From Caldifarciminota bacterium (GTDB lineage Bacteria; Hydrothermota; Hydrothermia; B15-G9; WFZT01), in NCBI GenBank assembly GCA_015489415.1, contig WFZT01000246.1:1-40749 (forward strand): a stretch of 40,749 bases of DNA, written 5' to 3'. The notes under the pieces were generated by a model that saw only the letters and a list, made by a program, of their open reading frames with translations, was not told the origin of the DNA and did no database searches. The translations under genes were made by a program, and so were the position numbers. The stretch's first letter is position 1; each line of letters begins with the position of its first letter. Shown here one piece after another: positions 23,480 to 30,924 of the stretch.

Positions 23480-25126
23480 ATGAAGGGTAAAAAAAGAACG
23501 TGGGTGGTGTTAGCCTTGATTTTTGCTGGGGGCTTGCTCCACTCTGCAAGTGTTAAGGGGGTCAAACTAATTCCACCTTACAACAGTCTTGACCTCCTCA
23601 ATACGAAAAATGTCCCTCCGATTACAGTGGACCACAGCAAGATCAAGGCACTGCAAAAACCTTTTGCCACCGGGCCTGATGTAACTAAGGCATGCCTGCA
23701 GTGTCATTCACAGGCTGCAAAACAGGTGATGCATACATACCACTGGACATGGCTCACAAAGGACAAAGACGGTCACTATCGTGGAAAGGGCTTCTTTATC
23801 AACAACTTTTGTATTTCAATTCTCTCTAACGAACCACGATGCACAAGCTGTCACGCTGGGTACGGATGGAAGGACAAGAACTTTGATTTCAAAAACGAGA
23901 ACAATGTGGACTGTCTCGTTTGTCACGACCAAACTGGGAAATATAAGAAATTCCCTGCTGGTGCTGGACATCCTGTTTATAAACCCAAGGTGTTCCTCGG
24001 CAAAAAGTGGCTTCCACCTGATCTTTCCTACATTGCTCAGCACGTAGGCTTACCGGGAAGAAGGAACTGCGGAGCATGCCATTTCTACGGTGGTGGTGGG
24101 GACAATGTGAAGCATGGCGACCTCTCCTCTGACCTTCTCAATCCGACGAAGGATATAGATGTTCACATGGATGCAAAGGGACTGAATTTCTCCTGTACAA
24201 AGTGCCACACCACCCATCAGCACATGGTTGCCGGCAGATACTATGAGAGATCAGCGGGAATCGAGCACAGATTGGCTCTGCCCAAGCCAACAAAGAACAT
24301 GCTCGGATGCGAGAATTGTCACGGGACAAGACCCCACAAGATCAGGATTCTGAATAACCATACCACCAAGGTTGCATGCCAGACCTGCCACATTCCGTAT
24401 TTTGCTAAAAAGAGAAAGACCAACCTGTGGTGGGATTGGTCCACTGCTGGGAAATTCGATGCTCAGGGGCACAAGATTCATAAGCACGATTCTGAAGGCT
24501 ATCCAACTTATAAGACCGAAAAGGGAACCCTCGTGTGGGCAAGAATGGTTAAGCCCATCTACATGTGGTACAACGGTAACTTTGAGTATGGCTACATAGG
24601 AGAGAAGATCGATTCACTGTGGATCGAGGTTAATATGGGAGATTCTGTAGTTAAAGCTGTATATATAAATAAGCCCCTTGGAAGTCCAAAAGACCCCAAT
24701 TCCAAGATTTATCCCTTCAAGGCACATTTCTCTAAGCAGCCTTACGATCCTGTTCAAAACATACTCGTGGTTCCTCATCTCTTTGGGCCTAAAGGGTCTG
24801 GCGCATTCTGGGCCGATTTCGACTGGAAGAAGGCTATCGAAACCGGAATGAAGTATGCCGGCCTCCCATGGAGCGGAAAGTACGGATTTATCAAAACAGT
24901 ACAGTTCTATACAATCTCACACCAGGTGTCACCCAAGGAAAAGGCTCTCAAATGCGCTGACTGTCACGTAAAGAACGGACGACTTGCTTACGTGCAGGGT
25001 ATTTACATGCCTGGAAGAGACAGATTCAAGCTCATCGAAATTCTCGGATGGCTTGCAGTGTTCGCAACTCTCGTAGGTGTTGTCATACATGGTGGAATTC
25101 GTCTGTTTTCCAAAAGGGGGGAATAA
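23480..25126 (+). CDS. Octahaem c-type cytochrome, tetrathionate reductase (OTR) family
   Basis: A periplasm-facing multihaem oxidoreductase. The 548 residues begin with a signal or anchor (about 8-24) and contain exactly eight CxxCH motifs: C72, C121, C145, C197, C239, C277, C300 and C492. The segment EPRCTSCHAGYGWKDKNFDF around haem 2 is typical of this family, in which Shewanella OTR uses a lysine-ligated active-site haem; Lys131 or Lys133 are candidates. OTR reduces tetrathionate and also nitrite and hydroxylamine in vitro, so the natural substrate is open. Unlike soluble OTR it ends in a transmembrane helix (about 520-540, ILGWLAVFATLVGVVIHGG). It is followed 3 nt later by a cytochrome b gene. 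Confidence 0.92.
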   Translation: MKGKKRTWVVLALIFAGGLLHSASVKGVKLIPPYNSLDLLNTKNVPPITVDHSKIKALQKPFATGPDVTKACLQCHSQAAKQVMHTYHWTWLTKDKDGHYRGKGFFINNFCISILSNEPRCTSCHAGYGWKDKNFDFKNENNVDCLVCHDQTGKYKKFPAGAGHPVYKPKVFLGKKWLPPDLSYIAQHVGLPGRRNCGACHFYGGGGDNVKHGDLSSDLLNPTKDIDVHMDAKGLNFSCTKCHTTHQHMVAGRYYERSAGIEHRLALPKPTKNMLGCENCHGTRPHKIRILNNHTTKVACQTCHIPYFAKKRKTNLWWDWSTAGKFDAQGHKIHKHDSEGYPTYKTEKGTLVWARMVKPIYMWYNGNFEYGYIGEKIDSLWIEVNMGDSVVKAVYINKPLGSPKDPNSKIYPFKAHFSKQPYDPVQNILVVPHLFGPKGSGAFWADFDWKKAIETGMKYAGLPWSGKYGFIKTVQFYTISHQVSPKEKALKCADCHVKNGRLAYVQGIYMPGRDRFKLIEILGWLAVFATLVGVVIHGGIRLFSKRGE

Positions 25127-25129
25127 AAA

Positions 25130-25726
25130 ATGAAAAAGGTCTATCTTTATAGAATTTTTGAAAGGCTCTGGCATTGTATCCAGGCAATTTCCATAATAAT
25201 GCTCATTCTTACCGGATTTGAGGTGCACGGAACCTGGCACATCTTTGGATTCAGAGAGGCCCATTATCTGCACGAGATTTTCGGTTGGACACTTGTTATA
25301 AACACAATCTTTGGACTTTTCTGGTGGATCACCATAGGACAGTGGAAACAGCTATTCCGCAAGGACAGGATAGAGGAATTCAAGGCAGTAATCAGATTTT
25401 ACACATACGGAATCTTTAAGGGTGAGCCTCATCCTGGTGAGAAAACACCCGAGAACAAGTACAACCCGCTCCAGAGAATTACCTATTTAGGAATAGTGTT
25501 CTTCCTTGTTCCGTATCAGGTAGTGATGGGAGTACTCTATTACTTTGCTCCTGATTTACCGAAGATCGGGCTACATTGGGGTGTAAGGACAATTGCTGCG
25601 CTTCATCTGATCGGGGCATTCCTGTTCCTTGCCTTTGTAATAGCACACATTTACCTTGCAACGACCGGCCATACGATTTTCTCTTACATAAAGGGGATAA
25701 TTACTGGCTGGGAAGAAGTGGAATAG
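25130..25726 (+). CDS. Cytochrome b561-type membrane subunit, partner of the octahaem cytochrome
   Basis: The 198-residue protein has four hydrophobic helices (about 15-33, 48-67, 118-138 and 153-178). Histidines suit two b haems: His16 in ERLWHCIQ, the HYLHEIFGW pair, and HLIGAFLFLAFVIAH with a final GH. The fold resembles the cytochrome b of formate dehydrogenases, Ni-Fe hydrogenases and thiosulfate reductases. It probably passes electrons between the quinone pool and the octahaem protein. It lies 3 nt after that gene, with AAAGGGGGG before its ATG, and a strong terminator follows. Confidence 0.9.
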   Translation: MKKVYLYRIFERLWHCIQAISIIMLILTGFEVHGTWHIFGFREAHYLHEIFGWTLVINTIFGLFWWITIGQWKQLFRKDRIEEFKAVIRFYTYGIFKGEPHPGEKTPENKYNPLQRITYLGIVFFLVPYQVVMGVLYYFAPDLPKIGLHWGVRTIAALHLIGAFLFLAFVIAHIYLATTGHTIFSYIKGIITGWEEVE

Positions 25727-25735
25727 ATTTTAGTG

Positions 25736-25766
25736 AGGGGGCGGCGCCCTTCGGGCGCCGCCCCCT
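25736..25766 (+). terminator. Intrinsic terminator of the cytochrome operon
   Basis: Perfect 14-bp arms with a TTC loop (AGGGGGCGGCGCCC / GGGCGCCGCCCCCT), followed by TTAT. It lies 9 nt after the cytochrome b stop codon. Confidence 0.8.
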
Positions 25767-25775
25767 TTATCCTCC

Positions 25776-25805
25776 TTGATTCCAACCATCCTGCTAATTT
25801 AAAAT
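25776..25805 (+). promoter_or_regulatory. Promoter of the P-loop kinase gene, probably leaderless
   Basis: TTGATT (25776-25781), 18-nt spacer, TAAAAT (25800-25805). The ATG at 25812 lies 6 nt after the -10 box and no ribosome site is present. Confidence 0.55.
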
Positions 25806-25811
25806 CCCATT

Positions 25812-26516
25812 ATGCAAACGGTCTATATCCTCATCGGCCTCCCAGGCTCCGGTAAAACCACATACGCTAAGGAGCTCATAGAAAAAGACCCAGAAAACAC
25901 ACTCAGAATCTCCATGGACGACATCCTTCAGATGGTAAGCTTCTACAGATTTATCAGAGACAATGCCCCTTTATACCACGAATTCGAATCCTCGATTTAC
26001 ATAACGGCCCTCGTGCGGGGTTTTAACGTGGTCGTTGATCGTACCAATGTTGATAGGGAAACAAGAAAAAGATTCATCCTACCTGCGGTGAAAGTTCGCG
26101 AATTAGCCAACCTCATTTTCTCAGAGTGGCAGGAGGAGAGGATGAGCCTCTTTCGCGAGCCAGATGAGATAATAATCAAGAAATTATTTGAGAAACTGGA
26201 ATTTGATGAGACATCTTTAGAACATGCCATCAAAGAGGAGTTTAGAAAATTCTATATTCAATCGCAGATGCCATCACTATTTGGGGAACAAAAAGATTTT
26301 TACACGCATCTGAAAAGGGTTAAGAATCTCAAGATTGTCGGCGTCTTTTTTGACCTACCGATAGAAACCTGTATCAAAAGGCGTGTTGAAGACCCGGATG
26401 TGGTAAGAAGAGGTGAGGGAATAAACTGGGAAGAGGTGATATTAAGACTCGCTGGGAAATTAGAGGAGCCAGAGATGTGTGAGGGATTCGACGAGCTCAT
26501 AAGAATTAAGGAATAG
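25812..26516 (+). CDS. P-loop ATPase, predicted kinase (AAA_33/polynucleotide-kinase-like)
   Basis: The 234-residue protein opens with a Walker A motif GLPGSGKTTYAKEL (residues 9-22). This is followed by RISMDDIL, the typical acidic acceptor motif, and VVVDRTNVDRETRKRFI, the DxTN motif of polynucleotide-kinase-like and zeta-toxin-like kinases. The region around ETCIKRRVEDPDVVRRGEGIN resembles the arginine-containing lid. The middle (about 95-150) is a helical insert without recognisable features. RNA, nucleoside or small-molecule substrates are all possible. No partner gene is evident: it has its own promoter and ends 283 nt before the next gene. Confidence 0.82.
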   Translation: MQTVYILIGLPGSGKTTYAKELIEKDPENTLRISMDDILQMVSFYRFIRDNAPLYHEFESSIYITALVRGFNVVVDRTNVDRETRKRFILPAVKVRELANLIFSEWQEERMSLFREPDEIIIKKLFEKLEFDETSLEHAIKEEFRKFYIQSQMPSLFGEQKDFYTHLKRVKNLKIVGVFFDLPIETCIKRRVEDPDVVRRGEGINWEEVILRLAGKLEEPEMCEGFDELIRIKE

Positions 26517-26573
26517 GCCTCTTAAATTATTCAGATTTGGAAAATAAAGGTTGAGCCAATACATTTTATCCCA

Positions 26574-26757
26574 GAGACTGTTCGAGAATTTTTATAGATT
26601 TACGAGAGGAATACCCCCCACCTCATCCTCCCCCCGCATAAATTTGATTGCGGGGGGAGGCAAGGAGATGGGTTACTTCTGCCAAAATCGATCTTCCTTC
26701 CACAAATTTTATCGACAATAAGAGATCATAAAAGCAAATTTTTGGAAAATTCCAGAC
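26574..26757. mobile_element. Degenerate MITE-like element, copy 6
   Basis: It begins with GAGACTGTTCGAGAATTTTT, a variant of the family end. A core hairpin follows (26627-26660) with perfect 12-bp arms CCTCCCCCCGCA/TGCGGGGGGAGG and a 10-nt loop. The right end is not clear; the limit given is where ATTCCAGA (26749-26756), a 7/8 match to ATCCCAGA at the left edge, precedes the next promoter. No gene is present between 26517 and 26799. Confidence 0.45.
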
Positions 26758-26758
26758 C

Positions 26759-26787
26759 TTCAAAATCTCGCATGGGGGCAATATTAT
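26759..26787 (+). promoter_or_regulatory. Candidate promoter of the flippase/birA/coaX/thyX operon
   Basis: TTCAAA (26759-26764), 17-nt spacer, TATTAT (26782-26787). The predicted start is about 6 nt before the ATG at 26800, so the leader is very short and lacks a ribosome site. Confidence 0.4.
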
Positions 26788-26799
26788 TTTCAATCCTCT

Positions 26800-27786
26800 A
26801 TGAACCTCTTGAGGAAGCTTAAAAAAGGTATATTTATCGGGATTGTGCTGTGGGTGGCAGCTGCTTTTGTTATCTTCATTTTTACATACTCAGAAGAGAC
26901 GCTTCGTAGTCTAAAATCCATCCGAGTTGAGTATTTCTTTCTCACGCTCATCCTTTACATCACAAGCCTCCTCGTGGATTCGTACAAATTCAAAATGATT
27001 ATAAAAGGCATGACCGGCAAGGACCTGACCCTCGGATACGTCCTGGAAGTTTTTCTTGTGGGCTTCTTTTTCTCTGCTTCCACTCCTTTTCAGGGAGGCG
27101 GATTTGCCTTCCAGATGTACCTTCTATCGAGGAAAGGGGTAAGTGCAGGAGAATCTTCGGCTGCTATCACTTTGAAGGGTATGACAAACTTTCTCTTTTT
27201 GCTCCTCCTTGCACCATTTCTTGTCTATAGTCTCGGCATCTCCTGGGCATATAAACCTCTGAAAGTTGTTATCCCTGCTGTCGCTGCCATAGTTGCCTTT
27301 ATCTTCATTTTTGCCAGATGGCCGATCTTGATTAGAAAATGGAGGAAATACAGGATTGTGGCCTGGTTTTTAAAGGAACTCGAGATTTTCAACGAATCTT
27401 TCGGTTCCCTCATCAGCCTTAGAAGATGGCGAATGTTGTTGGTCATATCTGTTCTAACCATGATTTCCGTGCCACTCCATCTTTTAATGGTTCCGGCCAT
27501 CTTCTACGGAATCGGTGTTAAGGTTCCCATTCTCAAAGCAATTACCCTGCACATTCTCACACAGGTTCTATTCATTTACAGCCCTACACCGGGGGCTTCA
27601 GGTGTAATGGAACTCGGAGCTGCATTTGTATTCTCAAGCATCTGTCCTAAGCCGCTTCTTGGAATTTACACTGTGATCTGGCGCTTCTTCACATACTATC
27701 TGAGTGCTTTTATCGGTGGCATTCTGGCTGTTAAAAACTTTAAATTCTTAATTGAGGAGTACGAGGAGACCCATGATAAATTTTGA
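26800..27786 (+). CDS. Flippase-like integral membrane protein (LPG synthase TM / UPF0104 family)
   Basis: The 328-residue protein has about eight transmembrane helices starting at residues ~12-30. The conserved segment FFSASTPFQGGGFAFQMYLLSRKGVSAGESSAAITLKG and the late SPTPGASGVMELGAAFVF motif are signatures of the UPF0104/LPG_synthase_TM family. Family members without the soluble synthetase domain are thought to move lipids or lipid-linked sugars across the membrane; the substrate here is unknown. Its last 14 nt overlap the birA start. It heads a run of cofactor genes (birA, coaX, thyX) with no obvious functional link. Confidence 0.88.
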   Translation: MNLLRKLKKGIFIGIVLWVAAAFVIFIFTYSEETLRSLKSIRVEYFFLTLILYITSLLVDSYKFKMIIKGMTGKDLTLGYVLEVFLVGFFFSASTPFQGGGFAFQMYLLSRKGVSAGESSAAITLKGMTNFLFLLLLAPFLVYSLGISWAYKPLKVVIPAVAAIVAFIFIFARWPILIRKWRKYRIVAWFLKELEIFNESFGSLISLRRWRMLLVISVLTMISVPLHLLMVPAIFYGIGVKVPILKAITLHILTQVLFIYSPTPGASGVMELGAAFVFSSICPKPLLGIYTVIWRFFTYYLSAFIGGILAVKNFKFLIEEYEETHDKF

Positions 27787-28471
27787 CCGTTATAAAATAA
27801 TGAAACTCACGAAGGTGGAATCTACTAACGATGAGGTGCTGAATTTGCTACTTTCGGGGGTAAACCCACCGGTTGTGGTTACAGCAGAGGAGCAAACAGG
27901 TGGAAGAGGAAGAGCCGGACATAAATGGCTCTCAAAGCCGGGAGGTCTCTATTTTTCACTCGGCATGCGCTCTAAAGGTCTTGAAACTGATTCAAAACTC
28001 ATCGTTCTTGCATCGCTACCTGTTGTTGAAACCCTCAGATATTTTGGACTGAACCCGCGGATAAAGATTCCCAATGACGTTTACATCGGGGATAAGAAAA
28101 TTTCTGGAATTTTAGGTGAGAGAAAATCGGATTTTCTTATTATAGGGGTCGGAATAAATGTTAACCAGGACAGCTTCCCCGATGAGATAAAACACCTTGC
28201 AACCTCGATGTTCATTGAGACAGGTAAGGTTTTTGATAGAAACAATGTCCTTTACACATTCTTGAAGGAGTTCAACCGATTGATAGATTCACCCGACCTG
28301 GCTTATGATAGATGGGTGAAATATGTAAGTGTGATTGGTAAAAAGGCTCGCTTTACATACAAAGGGAAGTCCTTGATCTGCGAAATAAAAGCTATCGATA
28401 AGGACCTGAATCTCGAGACAGACATGGGAAAGTTTAACATCTATGAAATTTTTGGATTTGAGGAACTATGA
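27773..28471 (+). CDS. birA: Biotin--[acetyl-CoA-carboxylase] ligase, without DNA-binding domain
   Basis: Attaches biotin to carrier proteins such as the one at 1211-1726. The 232 residues contain GGRGRAGHKWLSKPGGLYFS (biotinyl-AMP loop), KIPNDVYIGDKKISGILGE (the KWPNDV-type motif with catalytic Lys) and a small C-terminal SH3-like part. The N-terminal helix-turn-helix of E. coli BirA is absent, so it is a monofunctional ligase. The ORF is open seven codons further upstream, but the ATG at 27773 has GAGGAG before it and gives the family N-terminus MINFDRYKIMKLTKVESTND. It overlaps both the flippase-like gene (14 nt) and coaX (4 nt). Confidence 0.93.
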   Translation: MINFDRYKIMKLTKVESTNDEVLNLLLSGVNPPVVVTAEEQTGGRGRAGHKWLSKPGGLYFSLGMRSKGLETDSKLIVLASLPVVETLRYFGLNPRIKIPNDVYIGDKKISGILGERKSDFLIIGVGINVNQDSFPDEIKHLATSMFIETGKVFDRNNVLYTFLKEFNRLIDSPDLAYDRWVKYVSVIGKKARFTYKGKSLICEIKAIDKDLNLETDMGKFNIYEIFGFEEL

Positions 28472-29214
28472 TTGCAGTTGTTGATGCCGGAAATTCCACC
28501 GTGAATGTCGGGCTTGTTGAAAATGGTAGGGTGATTTTTAAAACCTTTATTGAGACAAAAAAGGTGCACAAGGGACTTGACCTACCCCAAAAATTTCAGC
28601 CAGAAGTTGCAATTTTCTCATCTGTGGTGCCTGAAATAAATGATGTGCTCACGGATTCATTGAAAAAATGGACAGGTAAAGACCCTATACAACTTACATA
28701 TAAAACCGCAACGGGTGTTAAAATTCTTTATCGGAATCCCTCAGAATTAGGTGCGGACAGGATAACCCATGCTTATTTCATTAAAAAGTTCGTAAAAGAG
28801 CCTTCGGTGGTGGTGGATATTGGAACGGCGATAACCATCGATTTCATTGGTGGGGATGGTACCTTCGCTGGGGGTGCCATTCTTGCCTCCCCTGAGACAA
28901 TTTTGCATGGACTTGCTCAAAAGACCTCAAAGTTAAAGGAGATTGACCTCTCAATGTGGCCTCAAACATTCATTGGGAGAAGCACATCTGAGTGTCTTCG
29001 TATAGGACTTCTCCACGGCACCGTGGGCTCAATACTTTATATCACCGAGAGTATTGAGAATGAGGTTGAGATGGACGTTAAAAAATTCCTTACAGGGGGA
29101 GGTGGGGAACGGTTTAAGGAAAAGCTCGTGGATTTTCATTATAATCCTGACCTGAACCTTTTGGGGCTTGCTGCTGCCCTTGAGGAAATCCAGAAAACGG
29201 AGAGGAAATTATGA
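28468..29214 (+). CDS. coaX: Type III pantothenate kinase
   Basis: Phosphorylates pantothenate, the first step of coenzyme A synthesis. The 248 residues belong to the ASKHA fold: VVDAGNSTVNVGLVENG (phosphate 1 loop), ELGADRITHAYF (pantothenate-binding GADR motif) and VVVDIGTAITIDFIGGDGTFAGGAILAS (second phosphate loop). GGGGERF follows near the C-terminus. It starts in the birA stop (ATGA) and overlaps thyX by 4 nt. The pairing of birA and coaX is common in bacteria. Confidence 0.95.
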   Translation: MIAVVDAGNSTVNVGLVENGRVIFKTFIETKKVHKGLDLPQKFQPEVAIFSSVVPEINDVLTDSLKKWTGKDPIQLTYKTATGVKILYRNPSELGADRITHAYFIKKFVKEPSVVVDIGTAITIDFIGGDGTFAGGAILASPETILHGLAQKTSKLKEIDLSMWPQTFIGRSTSECLRIGLLHGTVGSILYITESIENEVEMDVKKFLTGGGGERFKEKLVDFHYNPDLNLLGLAAALEEIQKTERKL

Positions 29215-29927
29215 AAGACCTTGATATGCCACCAAATGCAATAAAAATACTTGATAAAGGCTTTGTCGCTCTTCTTGATCACATGGGGGATGACACAACT
29301 ATTGTCAACGCTGCTCGTGTGAGCTTTGGCAAAAGGGTGGATAAGATGTCGGAAAAGGATGAGAAGCTTATTCGGTACCTTTTGAAAAACCGGCACACCT
29401 CCCCATTCGAGCACGTTCAATTCCAGTTTCACATAAAATGTCCTCTATTTGTCCGCAGCCAGTGGCACCGGCACAGGACTTGGAGTTACAACGAAATTAG
29501 CTCCCGATACACCGAAGTAAAGGAAGAATTCTACGTCCCTGCTATGTTTAGAAAACAATCCCCATCCAACAAGCAGGCCTCTATTGAGGAGCCGGCTGAT
29601 GAGTATTGCTTTAATGTCTATGAAGGTAAGGAAACTCCCACGGTTGAGGCCTATATCGAGTCGTGCAAACTGTCTGTGAAGCAGTACAGGGAGCTCCTCA
29701 AAGCCGGGGTCGCAAGGGAGCTTGCAAGGGCAGTCCTGCCGCAGGCCATGTACACTCAATTTTACGGCACGGTTGACCTCCACAACCTGCTCCATTTTAT
29801 CGAGCTCAGAATACATCCCCACGCACAGTGGGAAATTCAGCAGTATGCAAAGGCCCTTTTAGAGCTCATAACCCCTATTGTTCCGGTTACCGTTAAAATC
29901 TGGAAAGAGCTTAAAGGGATGGATTAA
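29211..29927 (+). CDS. thyX: FAD-dependent thymidylate synthase
   Basis: Makes dTMP from dUMP with methylene-tetrahydrofolate and reduced FAD. The 238 residues include the ThyX signature RHRTWSYNEISSRY (87-100), the upstream SPFEHVQFQFHIKCPLFVRSQW, and the C-terminal LPQAMYTQFYGTVDLHNLLHFIELRIHPHAQWEIQQYA region that binds FAD and dUMP. It overlaps coaX by 4 nt. No thyA is seen in the window. Confidence 0.96.
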   Translation: MKDLDMPPNAIKILDKGFVALLDHMGDDTTIVNAARVSFGKRVDKMSEKDEKLIRYLLKNRHTSPFEHVQFQFHIKCPLFVRSQWHRHRTWSYNEISSRYTEVKEEFYVPAMFRKQSPSNKQASIEEPADEYCFNVYEGKETPTVEAYIESCKLSVKQYRELLKAGVARELARAVLPQAMYTQFYGTVDLHNLLHFIELRIHPHAQWEIQQYAKALLELITPIVPVTVKIWKELKGMD

Positions 29928-29929
29928 AA

Positions 29930-30319
29930 ATGAAGAAATTGTTACTCTACCTTGCATTTACACTGCCATTGCTGGCAGGAAGTAAAATCACGGTCAAGGT
30001 TGATTCACTCACATACGTTGTGGCACTCGACACGATGAAAACAACCCCAAACGGAATGGTCCCTGTTATCTCAATCGTAAAGGCTTTAAACCTTCCAGAC
30101 AGTACCAGATACAGATTTGTGGGAGATGATGGATATCACCCGGAGAAAGATATTCCGTATAGCAAACTCAAATACGGTTTTATCAATCCAGAGACCAGAA
30201 ATTTGAAATGGACTTCAGAAGCTGATCTCACAAAGTGCTACAACGTGAAGAAAGTAAAAATAATTCAGGTGGTAAGATATCCAAATAAAAACAACACACA
30301 GAAATTCCATCGAGAATGA
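29930..30319 (+). CDS. Small exported protein of unknown function
   Basis: Not recognised. The 129 residues start with a signal peptide (MKKLLLYLAFTLPLLAG) predicted to be cleaved around residue 17-18. The mature ~110 residues are polar and beta-prone (SKITVKVDSLTYVVALDT, GMVPVISIVKALNLPD, RYRFVGDDGYHPEKDIPYSKLKYGF), with a single Cys near the C-terminus. It lies 2 nt after thyX and is translated from the same mRNA, so it may be a housekeeping envelope protein rather than part of the following accessory cassette. No lipobox is present. Confidence 0.72.
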   Translation: MKKLLLYLAFTLPLLAGSKITVKVDSLTYVVALDTMKTTPNGMVPVISIVKALNLPDSTRYRFVGDDGYHPEKDIPYSKLKYGFINPETRNLKWTSEADLTKCYNVKKVKIIQVVRYPNKNNTQKFHRE

Positions 30320-30439
30320 CCATTAAAAAAGTAATCAAGCAAGTCAACTTGTTGATTGCAAAAGTACACTTTCCTGACTGAAATCATATAGAAACATTCA
30401 AGATCCTCCACTTTTTGATCCCGTTTTTTGTTTGATATG

Positions 30440-30503
30440 CAAGTGTGTTTGAAAAATTTCAATTTTAAGGGAAATTTAAGGGGGACATTTTCAAACGACG
30501 TTC
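30440..30503. mobile_element. Reduced MITE-like element, copy 7
   Basis: A 64-bp segment between exact 9-bp direct repeats TTTGATATG (30431-30439 and 30504-30512). GTTTGAAAA near the left edge is matched by TTTTCAAAC near the right, the inner part of the family's terminal repeat, but the G/C-rich hairpin is gone. The right repeat ends exactly where the -35 hexamer of the next promoter begins. The bases between 30320 and 30430 show nothing else. Confidence 0.5.
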
Positions 30504-30512
30504 TTTGATATG

Positions 30513-30541
30513 TTGAAAAACTACACTTTTGTTACTATAAT
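30513..30541 (+). promoter_or_regulatory. Promoter of the XRE/ImmA/PIN cassette with inverted repeat
   Basis: TTGAAA (30513-30518), 17-nt spacer, consensus TATAAT (30536-30541). An imperfect inverted repeat flanks the -10 box: CACTTTTGTTAC on the left and GTAAAAATGTG on the right. This is a likely autoregulatory site for the XRE protein. TGAGGTGA precedes the ATG at 30583. Confidence 0.65.
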
Positions 30542-30582
30542 ATGTAAAAATGTGAGAAAAATACACATTGAGGTGATATAAA

Positions 30583-30924
30583 ATGAACAGAAAATTTAAA
30601 GGACTTGCAGACGTAAGGAAAAGGAAAGGTTATACTCAGGAACAGGTGGCAAAATTCCTGGGTATTGATCGCAGCACCCTTTCAAGGATTGAAAAAGGGG
30701 AAGTAAAAAGAATTCCTTTGTCCTACTTGTTTAAACTTTCAGAGCTTTATAACACTTCTATAAAAGAGCTACTTGAAATTCTCTATCCCGAAGCTACCAG
30801 AAGTCCAAAATTTATGTTTAGAAAAAATTTGCCTTTGAGCACTGATGAGAAAGAAAAGCTGAAGGCCGTGGAAGAGATCATCAATAACTTTATTTTTCTC
30901 AAAGAAATTCTTGAAGAAGAGTGA
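30583..30924 (+). CDS. XRE-family helix-turn-helix regulator
   Basis: The 113-residue protein has a textbook HTH_3 domain at about residues 5-60 (LADVRKRKGYTQEQVAKFLGIDRSTLSRIEKGEVKRIPLSYLFKLSELYN, recognition helix DRSTLSRIEKG). A helical C-terminal tail (about 80-113) probably mediates dimerisation or contact with the next protein. Its stop TGA overlaps the ATG of the metallopeptidase gene. By analogy with XRE/ImmA pairs it should repress its own operon until cleaved or displaced by the peptidase. Base composition of this and the next two genes is visibly AT-richer than that of the flanks, suggesting horizontal acquisition. Confidence 0.92.
   Translation: MNRKFKGLADVRKRKGYTQEQVAKFLGIDRSTLSRIEKGEVKRIPLSYLFKLSELYNTSIKELLEILYPEATRSPKFMFRKNLPLSTDEKEKLKAVEEIINNFIFLKEILEEE

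Noticed and set aside
9185-26660. Repeated hairpins considered as a CRISPR array or as ordinary terminators
   Set aside because: The copies are kilobases apart, not regularly spaced, and no cas gene is present. They lack T-runs, lie before promoters rather than after genes, and have inverted ends with flanking direct repeats.
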